Shown here: in pieces, positions 22,363 to 35,189 of the stretch | How the letters are laid out: every line of letters starts with the position of its first letter | Position numbering within the stretch: the first letter of the stretch is position 1 | From: Papaver somniferum | Taxonomy: Eukaryota; Streptophyta; Magnoliopsida; Ranunculales; Papaveraceae | Reading direction: 5' to 3' | Length of the DNA: 64,000 bases | Assembly (NCBI RefSeq): GCF_003573695.1 | Contig: NC_039358.1 | Location: 154,618,920 to 154,682,919 of the forward strand | The notes under the pieces: generated by a model | What the model was told of the DNA's origin: nothing | Database searches by the model: none | Seen by the model: only the letters and a program-made list of their open reading frames with translations | Translations under genes and position numbers: made by a program

Positions 22363-24362
22363 GGAGACATCTAGTATTATGGAAAACTAATCCCCACACC
22401 TTACGTGTGATACTAGTTTGCGTACTAGAGTCGGTTCTCCTTTAACCTTTGGTTTTATTCTTCTAAAACCAGGTTAACGACTTAAAGACTTCATTGGGAT
22501 TGTGAAGCCAGATCGATATTACTTTTATCGTAGTTGTGTGATCTGATCTTGCATCTTCTATCGTACGAGTACAATCAGATTGATTGGCTTGAGATTTGAT
22601 ATCTCCGATAGGCAAGATATAAGAAGTAATCACAAACATCTTCGTCTCATTGTTTGTGATTCCAAAACATCTTGTTTCGCTACCATACGATTAAGATTGT
22701 TGTGAGATGATTGATTAATCTAGGCTGTTCTTCGGGAATATAAGACCGGATTATCAATTGGTTCCTGTTCACCTTGATTATTATCAAAAGACTAAACAAA
22801 AACTTTAGGGTTTTTCTGTGGGAGACAGATTGATCCTTTGATAGACTTGTCTATGTGAGACAGATTTGTTTATTGTCAAAGCCTGCGATTTTGGATCGTA
22901 GCAACTCTTAGTTGTGGGTGAGATTAGATAAGGGAATCAAGTGCGCAGTATCATGTTTGGATCAAATGCGTAGGGAGTACAACTGTACCTTGGATCAGTG
23001 GGAGACTGATTGGGTTTCAACTACAGTCCAGTACGAAGTTAGCTTGGAGTAGGCTAGTGTCTGTAGCGGCTTAATACACTGTGTGTTCAATCTAGACTAG
23101 GTCCGGGGTTTTTATGCATTTGCGGTTTCCTCGTTAACAAAATTTCCGGTGTTCGTGTTATTTCAGTTTCCGCATTATATTGTTTTATCTTTATAATTGA
23201 AATAATACAGGTTGTGCGTTAGATCATCAATTATCATAATCCAACCTTTGGTTGTTGATTGTCATTGATTGATCCTTGGACATTGGTCTTTGGTACCGTC
23301 CAATTTATTCCTTGTGTTTGAATAAAGACTCGCTGATTTCTTTTAGCTTGAGTAAATCAAAACAAGAGAGAGATATTAACTCCTTGAGATACTCTTACCT
23401 AGATTGAGTCTGACTGTCTAGTTGATTCTCTAGAAAGTGTTTCGGAGTTAGTCCATACAGATTGCTAAGAGAAATATTGGGTGGTGTTGTTAGACCCCCG
23501 CTTTTTCAAAATCGGTTTGATTCACTCGAATCGGTTCATGAACTTTATAGACACGGTTTGCAAAAGCATTCCTTAGTTTATTTAAACATTATTTCAAGAA
23601 CAACCGACTTTAGATATAACCTGCTCAAGTTCGCGGACTTAAGCTCATGGAAGGAGTACACAAACTCCAGCAGAAAATCTCGGGCCGAGAAGTTCCGCAA
23701 GTTCGCGGACTTGGCTCACGCCACTTCCATTTCTCTTGATAAACAAAGTTCGCAAACTTTGGTTCAAGGAATAAGGACTTATGCATACATGTGTTTCCAC
23801 AATAATGATTATACCCTACCAACGGTTATGTAACCTAAACTCTCATTTCAATCATTGAAACATTCTCAGAGAACGTTATATAGCCGTTATTCACTGACCA
23901 TTTTTCGTCAGAGCAATTTTCAAAGTGATCGAAACATAACATGACTTTCGTCACTTGGTAAAGATGAATTCGGCTAAAGCGAAAGATTACCAACACACAT
24001 TTCGAGTTATAGATAGGCGAGATAAACTCGGCTCGAAATAGCAAATGTGTATAATGAAAGTCTATATATCAAAACGACTTTTGTCTCAAGAGTAGGAGAT
24101 AGAGTAAATAGAATTTTGAGTGACAGATAAGTTCAAGTCTCCACATACCTTTTAGTCGATGAAGATCCACCAGTTCCTTGAGTAGTCCTTCGTCTTGTAT
24201 GATGATTGCCATGGAGTCTTGAGCTCAACTACACTTTCTATCCTAATCCAAGACCTTAGATCTAATAGGCTAGTAATCAAGACTTATAGTTTTGATCACT
24301 AATATTGACAAACATGCTTGAGATAGCAACGCGTGCGATTTCAACCGAGCAATGCTCTAACA

Positions 24363-26055
24363 ATCTCCCCATTTGTCAATTTTAGTGTCAAAACTATTAA
24401 TACATATGGAATACAAAAAATAAATAAATAAACTTTTGTAGCTCCTATTCCATATGCCTAATCTTCAACATTACTCGAAATCTTCGTCACTTCCAAGTAC
24501 TCCAATGATCCCAAAGGTTGTAAGTTTAGCATCATTGTTGTTGAAAATCCGTAGCTATAACAACAAGAAAACAATAGTTCTCAATCATTGTTATACAGTG
24601 TCGTAGTATCATTATACAGCGCCAAAGTTCAATTGTATCACAACTTCAACAACAATACTATGGTGATATGTATCGCCCCCCCTTAGTCAATACTCCATCT
24701 CACATGGAAACCACTCCTCCTTACATAATGATACGAAAACCATATGTATTTGTAGTGTGAACTACATATTAATTCTCCCCCTTTTTGTCAATAAAATTGG
24801 CAAAGGTACAAGAACGGGATCCTAATGAAATTTCCGAAAGAGACATTTCATGACCAAAAGAAAAACACACATCATCTTATTTAGATGCAATCATAAAGCC
24901 GAAGCTAAATGCATTCATCAAGGAGTTTAAAGATACAATATAACCTCTATAATATTCCACAGCCGCACTCCCCACAAAGATTTAGCATTTAAGCGCAAAT
25001 TCAAAAAGAACTCTCCCCCATAAAATGTCATTCCCAAGGGAAAAACAAGAGTGACCTTAATTTCGAAAGAGAAAAGAAGGATTTCTTTGGACATAACAAA
25101 TCACATACAAGTATGAATTTGAATCCAAAAAGTTCAATTAAATTAAACAAAAGAGAACCCATGATTAATTTAATCGACAAGTGCTCAAACATAAGTGAAC
25201 TTATGGAGACTTAAAAGATACAATTAGATTAATCACAAGAGAACCCATAATTAATCTAATTGAAATACACAACCAAATTAATCACAAAAGTACTCAATTT
25301 AATTGGTCATACTCACATAAGAGAGTCTATGGAGCAATGACTAAGTTAATCATGAAAACAATCAACCCAGTCATGATCGCTCAAACATAAGAAGACTTAT
25401 GGAGTCATAACTAAATAACCAAACAAGATGATTAATTTAGTTCAAAATGCTCAACATAAAGTACCTTACGGAACGACAACAAGGCTAATCATAAAAATAA
25501 TCATCTTGGTTGTTTCGTGCTCAACATAAGATACATTACGGAGCCACACAGTAATACATAAAATATGGATCAGGGAAGATCAATTACTGCGGAACATACA
25601 AGGATTCATTCTATTTTCTATCACTATTTTCATAACGACATTTAATAGACATAATCCTTGTAAACAAAAGATTTTAACCTATCTTCATTAATAATTGACA
25701 ATATAGGCTTTATATTTGTCAAAAGTCCATTAATTCTTTCATCAATACATGCATATCAATTCATGAACGACTTTACTTTTGACAAGATATGGGACAATCA
25801 AGTTCACAGACGCAAACACACATATCCCATAACAATATTGCAATATATAAAACCATAAAGATTAATACTGCAAAAATCATCTTCCAAACAATTTAGAATT
25901 TAAACCAATAAATCTAAAAACATGAAGATGAAAACGTTGGACATAGCTATGTGTAATCATAATGGCTATTCCAACCTCTAGTTATTCTTCTAAACAGAAA
26001 AATAGAAGATTTACTAGGCAAATAAACTCTTATAGAGAACATGATCTGAAAAACA
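24363..26055 (-). other. Element B 3' interior with purine tract and tract-like repeats
   Basis: On the minus strand the last interior bases read CAAATGGGGAGAT next to the LTR TGTTAG: the purine tract, with one change from the family form AAAGGGGGAGAT. Further copies of a GGGGGAG motif lie at about 24674-24682 and 24775-24785, and CCTTTGCCAATTTTATTGAC recurs in A and F. No protein is evident. Confidence 0.7.
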
Positions 26056-26418
26056 CTAGATCCGGTAAGCAACCAGAGATTGAATATGGACGAGCTCATC
26101 AGATGCTTTCTTCAGTTCGTTTTTCAAAAACTCAAGATTCCTTGTTGCAATTCCGAGTTGTTCACGTACGACTTCAAAATATTGAAGAAGATTTCCTACC
26201 AGTTGTGATGATATTTTAACTGGTAGTCTGTTTTCATGATCAATGGCATGAAGGAATGTTATGAAAACAGGATTCTCATGAAACTCAATAGTCTTCCCTT
26301 TCTTGACTTCATCATCTTCGTTTCTTCCATTCATTGTGCACACCAAACTGGTAAAACCCTTTGACCTTTCAGAATAGTATAACGTGGGATGACACCCAAG
26401 TATATAAATACAATCCAT
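26056..26418 (-). CDS. Element B accessory coiled-coil ORF
   Basis: 120 codons on the element's sense strand. The C-terminal half is a heptad-rich helix (SQLVGNLLQYFEVVREQLGI, then LEFLKNELKKASDELVHIQS). No known domain is recognised. ORFs of similar character lie at the matching place in A (34415-34803) and G (49893-50352). It could be a decayed C-terminal Gag/Env-position product or an accessory protein; the start is uncertain. Confidence 0.45.
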   Translation of the reverse strand: MDCIYILGCHPTLYYSERSKGFTSLVCTMNGRNEDDEVKKGKTIEFHENPVFITFLHAIDHENRLPVKISSQLVGNLLQYFEVVREQLGIATRNLEFLKNELKKASDELVHIQSLVAYRI

Positions 26419-26760
26419 GGAAAAACCTAGGAAACTTGTATACGTTCGTGTGGGCTAGGAGTTCGTGCACTGGTGGTCACGGCCTTAAGATGTGACCAAA
26501 AGAAGAATGGAGTTCGAAGGTCATGACAAATAGTTGGGAACCAACTATTTAGAGGAAGAACACGCAAATAAAAAAAAATCTCAAGGACAAAAGATCATGA
26601 TTATCTACAAGAGAGAAACTGGTGCGAAGCTCAACAGAATTTACAGAAAAAAAACTAGAAGAGACAAAAAAATACAACCTGGACAGCACTTCTCAAGACA
26701 CACTTCTTGAGAACAATGAGCATCCTTCTTAAATTAAAAGAGGGATGTTGTATTGGGCAG

Positions 26761-27106
26761 TCATAGTGTATTAGGATGAGCATTTTGCTCATCAATTTTG
26801 ACTTCTACTTTTTCTCCTTCAGAAGGATTTAGAGACAAATCACATGACATAGTTGAAGGAGTTTTATTAAGAGAGGAACTAGGAGTACCTGATTCAATCG
26901 CTTTCCATGATTTCTTGATGCCCCGTTTGAGTTTGTTTATGCTTACCTTTAGTTCTGAGACTCGATTATTGATATGTAAGCAATCTGGAGCTGAATTCTT
27001 GGAATTGCGGCCTTCTCCAGGGAGAGACAAGAAACTTGACTTTTCTTTCTTTCTCCTATGTATTTTCCTCTTTTCAGAGTTATTTAAGAAATCAGTTACT
27101 CTTTGA
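26761..27106 (-). CDS. Element B basic, coiled-coil protein segment
   Basis: Open frame with a strongly basic stretch (KRKIHRRKKEK) that looks like a nuclear localisation signal, then NNRVSELKVSINKLKRGIKK, a short helix. It ends at a stop just before 26761. No ATG is clear. It probably continues the Gag-like polyprotein in a decayed frame. Confidence 0.4.
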
Positions 27107-27129
27107 CCATTCTTCCTTCTACCATTTTT

Positions 27130-27626
27130 CGTTTAAGCACAATTAAGAAAAGACTTATCATAGTAGTTTTCTTGATTATCGAAAGTGCCTTTTACTCCAA
27201 TAATGTGAGAGAGCGGTTTGATAACTTCTTTAGACATCCATGCAAGCATGTTGTGAAGTTTTTCATTCCTTAAACGAAACCGACGTCTTCGCTCAGGATG
27301 TCCTTTATTTCCGCAGAAATAGCAGTTAAAGGATTTATTCTTAACCGTTCTCGTGTGAGTAGATTTAGAAGAAGTAGACTCCTTGTTTTTAGGTGCATCT
27401 CCAGCTGCGAAAGTTTTTCACATGAAGAATTATCAATGGCCTTAACAAAGTTGATCTTACCAGTTTTTGGAGCGTCTATTCCTTTATAGCCCAGACCACG
27501 TGTATCATGATGTTCTTTACATGCTCCAATCATAGAATACAATTTTGTAGAGCTAGAATTGAATCTTCTCAGACTCTCTTCAAGTGATTTCACTTTATTA
27601 AGAGCAACTGCAAGGTCAGTCTCCAA
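27130..27626 (-). pseudogene. Element B Gag remnant with an altered zinc knuckle
   Basis: Carries DTRGLGYKGIDAPKTGKINF, also found in element E, then CYFCGNKGHPERRRRF near 27324-27280. This is a C-x2-C-x4-H-x4-C knuckle whose last Cys is Arg, so metal binding is doubtful. The region after it (LHNMLAWMSKEVIKPLSHII) continues past the end of the main open frame with a shift. Homologous to the second knuckle in A's Gag. Confidence 0.65.
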
Positions 27627-28226
27627 GGATTTTTTTTGGCAAGAAGACTAAGTTCTTTGTCATCAAAACGTTTTTGTTGAGAGTCATATCTTGCTTCAGA
27701 TTCTGCAAGTTTCTCTTCCAACAAGAAGTATTTTTGATAAAGATTATCACATTCAAGTGACTTCATACGTAGATTTTCATCAAAATCCTTGAGGATCGAT
27801 TTGTTAGAACGATTCGAAAAATAAACACCTGCGTAACATCTTCTCAACTTCTTGTTTTCTCGACAGAGAGGAGTCAGAAGAGGTGAGACATGAGAAGTTG
27901 TAATCTTCTTCATATTCCACGAATCCATAAACTTAACATACTCTGAGACTTCCTCATCAACATCTCTATCAATATCCGAATCACCTTCATCAGAAAGTTC
28001 ATCCAACTGTTCTTCTAGGAGAGTTTCCCAATCAATAGTTTTTACATCAAGAGAATGTTTAGATATTGACTTAGATGTGACAGTTCTATCAGGTGAATCC
28101 AAGCTTTTAGGAACATCTGGTAATTTCTGAACTGGTACGTTATTAGAGATAAATTCGTCCAAAATCAGATCGCTACAAACACATACTTGTGAGGTCTTGA
28201 ACGTGTTTGCCTGCTCTGATACCAAT
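27590..28226 (-). pseudogene. Element B acidic/coiled-coil Gag segment
   Basis: The frame runs straight from the 5' LTR through the primer site without an ATG. It contains LEEQLDELSDEGDSDIDRDV, ENKKLRRC and a leucine-rich helix (ECDNLYQKYFLLEEKLAESE). E has the same segment. The Gag N-terminal domain that A has is missing, as though a deletion had joined the primer region to the second half of gag. Confidence 0.65.
28213..28224 (-). other. Element B primer-binding site
   Basis: Minus strand reads TGGTATCAGAGC, the 12-base complement of initiator tRNA-Met, two bases inside the 5' LTR. Confidence 0.9.
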
Positions 28227-30556
28227 TGACAAAGCGGGGGTCTAACAACCACACCCAATATTTTTCTTAGCAATTTATATGGACAAACTCCAATATACTT
28301 TCTAGAGAATTAACTAGACAGTCAGACTCAATCTAGACAAAAGTATATCAAAGAGTTTATACCTCAATCTCTCGATTTGATCTTTACTCAAGCAAATAGA
28401 AATTTGCGAGTCTTTATCAAAGAGAGATAACTTGGATGGTACCAAAGACCAATATCCAAGTGTCAATCAATTTAAATCAACAACCAAAAGGTCGGATATT
28501 CTAATTGATTGAACAACGCACAACCTGTATTATTTCAATTATATAAACAAATATAATGCGGAATAGAAATAACACAGACACCATAATTTTGTTAACGAGG
28601 AAACCGCAAATGCAGAAAACCCCCGGGACCTAGTCCAGATTGAACACACATTGTATTAAGCCGCTACAGACACTAGCCTACTCCAAATTAACTTCGGTCT
28701 GGACTATATTTGAACCCCAATCAATATCACACTGATCCAAGGTACAGTTATGCTCCTACGCCTCTAATCCCAGCAAGATACTGCGCACTTGATTCCCTTA
28801 GCTGATCTTACCCACAACTAAGAGTTTCTACGACCCGAAGTCGAAGACTTTAATAAACAAATCTATATCACACAAAAAAGACTACGATAATAGATAAATC
28901 CGTCTCCCACGAATATACCTACGAGTTTTGTTCCGTCTTTTGATAAATCAAGGTGAACAGGAACCAATCAATAATACCAGACTTATATTCTTGAAGAACA
29001 TCTTAGTATTATCAATCACCTCACAATATTCTTAATCGACGCAGCGAAAAAAGATATTGCGGAATCACAAACGATGAGACGAAGTTTGTTTGTGATTGCT
29101 TATTATCTTGCCTATCGGAGATAGAAATCTCAAGCCAATTATTACAATTGTACTCGTACGATAGAAACAGCAAGATCAGATCACACAACTACTATAAAAG
29201 TAGTATCGGTCTGGCTTCACAATCCCAATGAAGTCTTTAAGTTGTTAACCTGGTTTAGAAGAAGAAACCAAAGGTTAAAGGAGAATCGACTCTAGCTTAG
29301 CACAACTAGTATCACACAGAATGTGTGGGGATTATATTATATTTCCCAGTTGCTAGAGTTCTCCCTTATATACACTTTCAAATCAGGGTTTGAAATCAAT
29401 GTTAGCTTAGTAACAAAGCATTCAATAGATGAAAACGTGATTAGATTCAAGCTAATATTTCTCAACCGTTAGATCAAAAACTTAGCTTGTCACACACAAA
29501 TGAAATGTCCAATTTTGGGTTTATGAACCGTACCCAAACATTAACATTTGTTGGTTAAACAAGTCAACCAAAAGGTTATCCATATGATTACTCTCATATC
29601 AACCTTATTCTTCTTCACCATGACTAGTTCAAATGACTCAAATGAACTAGTTAGAGAGTTTTTCAATTGCAAGGAAATCTAATTGAAGCAAAATCGGTTT
29701 GATTCACTCGAATCGGTTCATGAACTTTATAGCCACGGTTTGCAAAAGCATTCCTTAGTTTATTTAAACATTAGTTCAAGAACAACCGACTTTAGATATA
29801 ACCTGCTCAAGTTCGCGGACTGGGTTCACGGACTTAAGCTCATGGAAGGAGTACACACACTCCAGCCGAAACCTCGGGCCGAGAAGTTCCGCAAGTTCGC
29901 GGACTTGGCTCACGCCACTTCCATTTCTCTTGATCAACAAAGTTCACAAACTTTGGTTCAAGGAATAAGGACTTATGCATACATGTGTTTCCACAACAAT
30001 GCTTATGCCCTACCAATGGTTATGTAATCTAAACTCTCATTTCAATCATTGAAACATTCTCAGAGAACGTTATATAGCCGTTATTCGCGGACCATTTTTC
30101 ATCAGAGCAATTTTCAAAGTGATTGAAACATAACATGACTTTCGTCACTTGGTAAAGATGAATTCGGCTAAAGCGAAAGCTTACCAACACACATTTCGAG
30201 AAATAGATAGGCGAGATAAACTCGGCTCGAAATAGCAAATGTGTATAATGAAAGTCTATATATCAAAACAACTTTTGTCTCAAGAGTAGGAGATAGAGTA
30301 AATAGACTTTTGAGTGAAAGATAAGTTCAAGTCTCCACACACCTTTTAGTCGATGAAGATCCACCAGTTCCTTGAGTAGTCCTTCGTCTTGTATGATGAT
30401 TTCCATGGAGTCTTGAGATCAACTACACTTTCTATCTTAATCCAAGACCTTAGCTCTAATAGGCTAGTAATCAAGACCTATAGTTTTGATCACTAATATT
30501 GACAAACATGCTTGATATAGCAACGCATGCGAGTTCGACCGAGCAATGCTCTAACA
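28227..30556 (-). repeat. Element B 5' LTR
   Basis: 2,330 bp, TG...CA in plus reading (TGACAAAG to TCTAACA). Contains a GTTCGCGGACT array at 29800-29945. Confidence 0.92.
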
Positions 30557-30561
30557 GGTTA

Positions 30562-32912
30562 GATATTCTGATTGATTGATCATAACGCACAACCTGTGAT
30601 ATTTCAATTATATAACAAAATATAACGTGGAAAAGAAATAACATAGACACCAGAATTTTGTTAACGAGGAAACTACAAATGCAGAAAAAACCCGGGACCT
30701 AGTCCAGATTGAACACCACACTGTATTAAGCCGCTACAGACACTAGCCTACTACCAATTAACTTTGGACTGGACTAATCAATCTCACACTGGTTGAAGGT
30801 ACAGTTGTACTCCTTACTTCTCTGATCCCAGCATGATACTACGCACTTGATTCCCTTAGCTGATCTCACCCACAACAAAGAGTTGCTACGACCCAAAGTC
30901 AAAGACTTGATAAACAAATTTGTCTCACACAAAAAAGTCTATAGGATTGAATAAATCTGTCTCCCACAAAAATACCCAAGAGTTTTTCTTCCATCTTTTG
31001 ATAAATCAAGGTGAACAGGAACCAATTGATAAACCAAATTTATATTCCCGAAGAACAGCCTAATATTATCAATCACCTCACAATAAACTTAATCGACTAG
31101 CGAAACAAGTTATTGTGGAATCACAAACGATGAGATGAAGGTGTTTGTGATTACTTTTCTATCTTGCCTATCAGAGATATAAATCTCAAGCCAATTTTAC
31201 AATTGCACTCAATCACGATAGAAACATCAAGATCAGATCACGCAACTACAAAGAGAATAGTTGGGTCTGGCTTCACAATCCCAATGAAGTCTTCAAGTCG
31301 TTAACCTACAGGGTCTCGAGAAGAAACCTAAGGGTAAAGGAGAATCGACTCTAGTTATGCAACTAGTAACACACCTGAGGTGTGGGGATTAGGTTTCCCA
31401 GTTGATAGAGTTCTCCTTTATATAGTTTTCAAATCAGGGTTTGCAATTTTGGTTACCTTGGTAACAAAGCATTCAATATTCACCGTTAGATGAAAAACCT
31501 GATTCAACCAAGCTAATATCTTTCAACCGTTAGATCGAACTTATCTTGTCACACACAAATGAAATGTACCCTCATTTAGGTTTATGTAACCGTACCCAAT
31601 CGTGTACACCATGTTGGTTCACAAATAGTTAACCGAGGTTAGCCATATGATTACTCTCACATCAACCTTATTAATCTTAACCATAACTAGTTCAAATGAC
31701 TCAAATGAAACTAGTTAATGAGTTGTTCAATTGCTATATTGTCATGGATTTATACAAGAATACAATTGAAGCAAAATCGATTTGATTCACTCGAATCAAT
31801 ACATGAACATTATAGCCACGGTTTGCAAAGATTGCATTCCTTATTGATAAATGTTTTAGGTTCATGTACAACCGATTTTAGAAAGTAACCTACTTAAGTA
31901 TGCGTACGGATATGCGTACTTAAGAAACCGGATTTGAGTTTGTTTTAGTTTTCAAACTCAGCAGAAATTCACGGACGTGAACTTTTCGCCAGTATGCGTA
32001 CGGGTACGCGTACTTTAGGTAACCAGATAAGTTTGGTTTTGGTTTTTCAAACTCGGCAGAAATTCACGGACGTGAACTTCAGCCAGTATGCGTACGGGTA
32101 CGCGTACTTTAGGTAACTATATGAGTTTGGTTTTGGTTTTCAAACTCAGCAGAAATTCACAGACGTGCACTTCCGCCAGTATGCGTACGGGTACGCATAC
32201 TTACCCAGTCTCCTACAACCTTTTTGTATACACACAAGTATGCATACTTTAGGCTCCCGGTTTGGGACTTATACACTAATGTGCGAACACACTATGCTTA
32301 TATCCAGAGATGGTTACAAAATTCTAAACTCTTTATTTCAATCATTGAAACATTCTTCTATATGATAATAGCCATTTTCACACACTATTAGCATCAAAGC
32401 AATTTTCAAGATATTGAAATAATCATTATCGAAACATTCCAAGTCTTACACCAAATGATTGTATCACACAAACCATGTAAGATGTTACTCGGAAATTTTC
32501 TCATGATATAAGATGAACTTGGTCGAAGCGAAAGCTTACCAACACATATTTCGAGAAATATGTAAGCAATATATACTCAGCTTGAAATTTCAAATGTGTA
32601 TAGAGAAAACTATATTGTAACACGACTTATGTCTCAATATAGGAGATAGAGTAGAAATAGAATTTCCAAGTGATAGATGAGTTTAAGTCTCCACATACCT
32701 TTTGTCGATGAAGTTCCACAAGCTCTCTTTAGTGGTTCTTCATCTTCAAGTGATAAACACCGTGAAGTCTAACCTCAAGTACACAAACTATGTCCTAGTC
32801 CGAGACATCTATAAATAGGCTAGAAATCAAGACTTTTAGTTCTGATCACTAACATTGACAAACATGCTTGAGATAGCAACGCATGCGAGTTCGACCGAGC
32901 AGTGCTCTAACA
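30562..32912 (-). repeat. Element A 3' LTR, main part
   Basis: Continues the LTR cut at 19569 and ends CTCTAACA at 32912. The TATA box lies on the minus strand at 31417-31424 (TATATAAA). Confidence 0.9.
31895..32250. repeat. U3 tandem array in element A LTR (about 100-bp unit with GTACGGGTACG palindrome)
   Basis: About four units, each with CAGAAATTCACGGACGTGAA and GTATGCGTACGGGTACGC. At 32178-32201 the motif is a perfect inverted repeat with 11-base arms and a GG spacer. Repeated in the other LTR at 38400-38760. Confidence 0.88.
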
Positions 32913-34414
32913 ATCTCCCCCTTTGTCAATTTTAGTGACAAAACTATCAATACATATATATTACAAAATAAATAAAAATTGTAGATTCTCATCCAAATGC
33001 TTGATCTCTTTGGAATCTTCAATGCGACTCGAAATCTTCGTCACTTCCAAGTACTCCATGATCCTAAAGGTTGTAAGTTCATCATCATAGTTGTTGAAGA
33101 TCCGTAGCGATACCAATGAGAAAACAAAGTGCTCTCAATCATTGGTATACAGTGTCATAGTATTATTATACAACATCAAAGTTCAATTGTATCACAACTT
33201 TGACAACAATACTATGGTGATATGTATCACTCCCCCTTAGTCAATACTTCATCTCAACATGAAAACCACTCCCCCTTACATAATGATCCGTAAACCATAT
33301 GTATTTGTAGTATCACGCTACACATTAATTCTCCCCTTTTTTGTCAATATAAATTGTCAAAGGTACGAAAACTAGTGGGATCCTCATGAAATTTTCATAG
33401 AGATACTTCATGACAAAAATAGAATACCATATCAACTTATTTAGATGACATCATAAAGCCGAAGCTAAATGCATTCATCAAGGAGTTTATAAAGATACAA
33501 GATAACCGCTATAATATTCCACAACCGCACTCCCCACAAAGATTTGGCAATTAAGCACAAGTTCAAAAAGAACTCTCCCCCACAAAATGTCATTCCCGAA
33601 AGAACAACAAAGGCGACTTCACTTTCACAAGAAAATAAGGATTTCTTTGGTCAACCAAATCACATGAAAACATGAATTTGAATCCAAAGTATTCAATTGA
33701 ATTAACCATAAAAGAATCTATGATTAATCCAATCGAAATGCACAACTAAATTAACCATAAGAAAACCCATGATTAATTCAATTGGAATTACACAACTAAA
33801 TTAACCACAAAAAAGCGATCAATTCAATTGGTCATGCTCGTCATAAGAGAACTTACAGAGCAACAACTAAACTGACCACAAGAGAATGATCAATTCAATT
33901 GGTCATGCTCAAACATAAGAAAACTTATGGAGCAACACAGTATATGCACAAAAATATGGATCGGAGATTGACCAATACTGCGGAATAGACAAGGATTCAT
34001 TTTATTTTCCATCACTATTTGCACAATGACATACAATAAACTTAGTCCTTGTAAAAAAAAGTTTTATCCTTTCTTCCATCAAAACAATGACATAAAAGGC
34101 TTTAACTTTTGTAATGTCAAAAGTTCATTCTATCTTCTATCAATACTTTCATAGAGACATAATAGAGATAACTTTTGAACAAGTATGAGACAATCACAGG
34201 TTCACGGAAGTGAACAACATTTCCCATAGCTCTTTGCAATATATAAAATCATAAAGATTAAAATTGCAAAAATCATCTTCCAAATCACTTAAAATTTAAA
34301 TAAATAAATCTAAAAACATTGAAGATGAAAATCATTGGACATAGCTCTGTGTACTCACAATAATGGCTATTCCAAACCCTAGTTATTCTTCTATAAACAT
34401 AAGAAGAAGATTTA
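32913..34414 (-). other. Element A 3' interior with purine tracts
   Basis: Minus strand reads AAAGGGGGAGAT next to the 3' LTR: a clear purine tract. At least three more GGGGGAG-type tracts lie within the next 700 bp (near 33230, 33271 and 33330-33340). No protein recognised. Confidence 0.75.
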
Positions 34415-34803
34415 CTAGACATTGAGACCTCTGGAGAATTCTTTATCGTCCCCGAACTCCTTGTCGTCAACAGCCATGGGAACATACGATTCATGGAGAA
34501 AGGAGTCAATTCCAACAAACCTTCTAGGCTGATGATGTCGAACCAGGGCCTTCTGAATTTCGAGAGTTCTCATAACAAAAGCCTTTATTTGCTGAATCTC
34601 CTTCCTTGCTTCCTTCAACTCTTCAAGAACATCAGAAAACTTCTGAGAATCTGAAGGAACAACTCTTGGCTTCCTCACATTCCTTTTTTTTTTCTTTTCA
34701 AAGTTGGAGGTAACGGAGATTTTTCTTTTTCCTTCATGATTGATGGCTTAACAATCATATTAGCATCTTTTCCATCAAAACATATGATGCTTGGAGTCTC
34801 CAT
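34415..34803 (-). pseudogene. Element A accessory basic/coiled-coil ORF
   Basis: ATG at 34803 starts a segment rich in Lys (KEKEKSPLPP, then KRKKK). A run of ten A near 34684-34693 puts the next segment in another frame, where DVLEELKEARKEIQQIKAFV forms a helix and a proline/acidic tail follows. One base in the homopolymer would explain the shift. No known domain; position and character match the ORFs in B and G. Confidence 0.45.
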
Positions 34804-35189
34804 ACGTGTATGGGTTTGTGAGAGGAAATCACATTTTAAACACAACAGACAGTCTTAAGATGAAAAGAGTTTCAGAGAAGGAAAAAGGGATGTAGGGTCA
34901 CGGAACCTTAAACAACACAGGTTCACGCACGCACAATTCACAACCCTAGAGAGAGTAGAATTGTCGAGAATAACCCTCTTTCATAAGACAGATAAGTCCC
35001 TTCCAATGTCAATTGGATATGAAAGAATTCCAAAAATTGCAAACCAAAGCAAAAAAAAAAATAAAAATAAAAAACTACTTTTATTTTCTTAAAGCCCGAG
35101 GTGTCCACAATCTTGTCTCTTTTGATCAGCCACGTGAGACAAGATGCACAAAAACAACACAATCAAGTTGTGCTACGGTGAACAATAAT

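Larger units (their letters stand above)
21062..23508 (+). mobile_element. Solo LTR C (opposite orientation)
   Basis: 2,447 bp from TGTTAGAGC to GCTTTTTCA, flanked on both sides by AAATC (21057-21061 and 23509-23513). The intact target is seen at the matching place in B's other LTR (near 29686). There is no interior, so it is a solo LTR left by recombination between the two LTRs of a full element. It is the newest layer in the A-B-C nest. Confidence 0.93.
19570..24362 (-). repeat. Element B 3' LTR, split by solo LTR C
   Basis: Parts 19570-21061 and 23514-24362 together make 2,341 bp, collinear with 28227-30556. Confidence 0.9.
19570..30556 (-). mobile_element. Element B: non-autonomous copia-like LTR element nested in A
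   Basis: 10,987 bp. Starts TGACAAAGCGGGGG and ends GCTCTAACA. The flanks GGTTG (19565-19569) and GGTTA (30557-30561) are a 5-bp target duplication with one later change; the uninterrupted target sequence is visible in A's other LTR near 37036. LTRs are about 2.33 kb each and the interior (24363-28226) is 3.86 kb. The interior encodes Gag C-terminal and coiled-coil sequences only. The first 165 bp of the two LTRs differ at about ten positions, so it is not young. Confidence 0.9.

Noticed and set aside
23462..23833. Open frame similar to one at 29683-30027
   Set aside because: Both are in the LTRs of element B, and the first begins inside solo LTR C. They are readings of the array and flanks with no domain.
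32165..32365. Open frame on the plus strand, repeated with small changes at 38669-38896
   Set aside because: It lies inside the two LTRs of element A, antisense to the element, and overlaps the tandem array. Repetition reflects LTR duplication, not a conserved gene.
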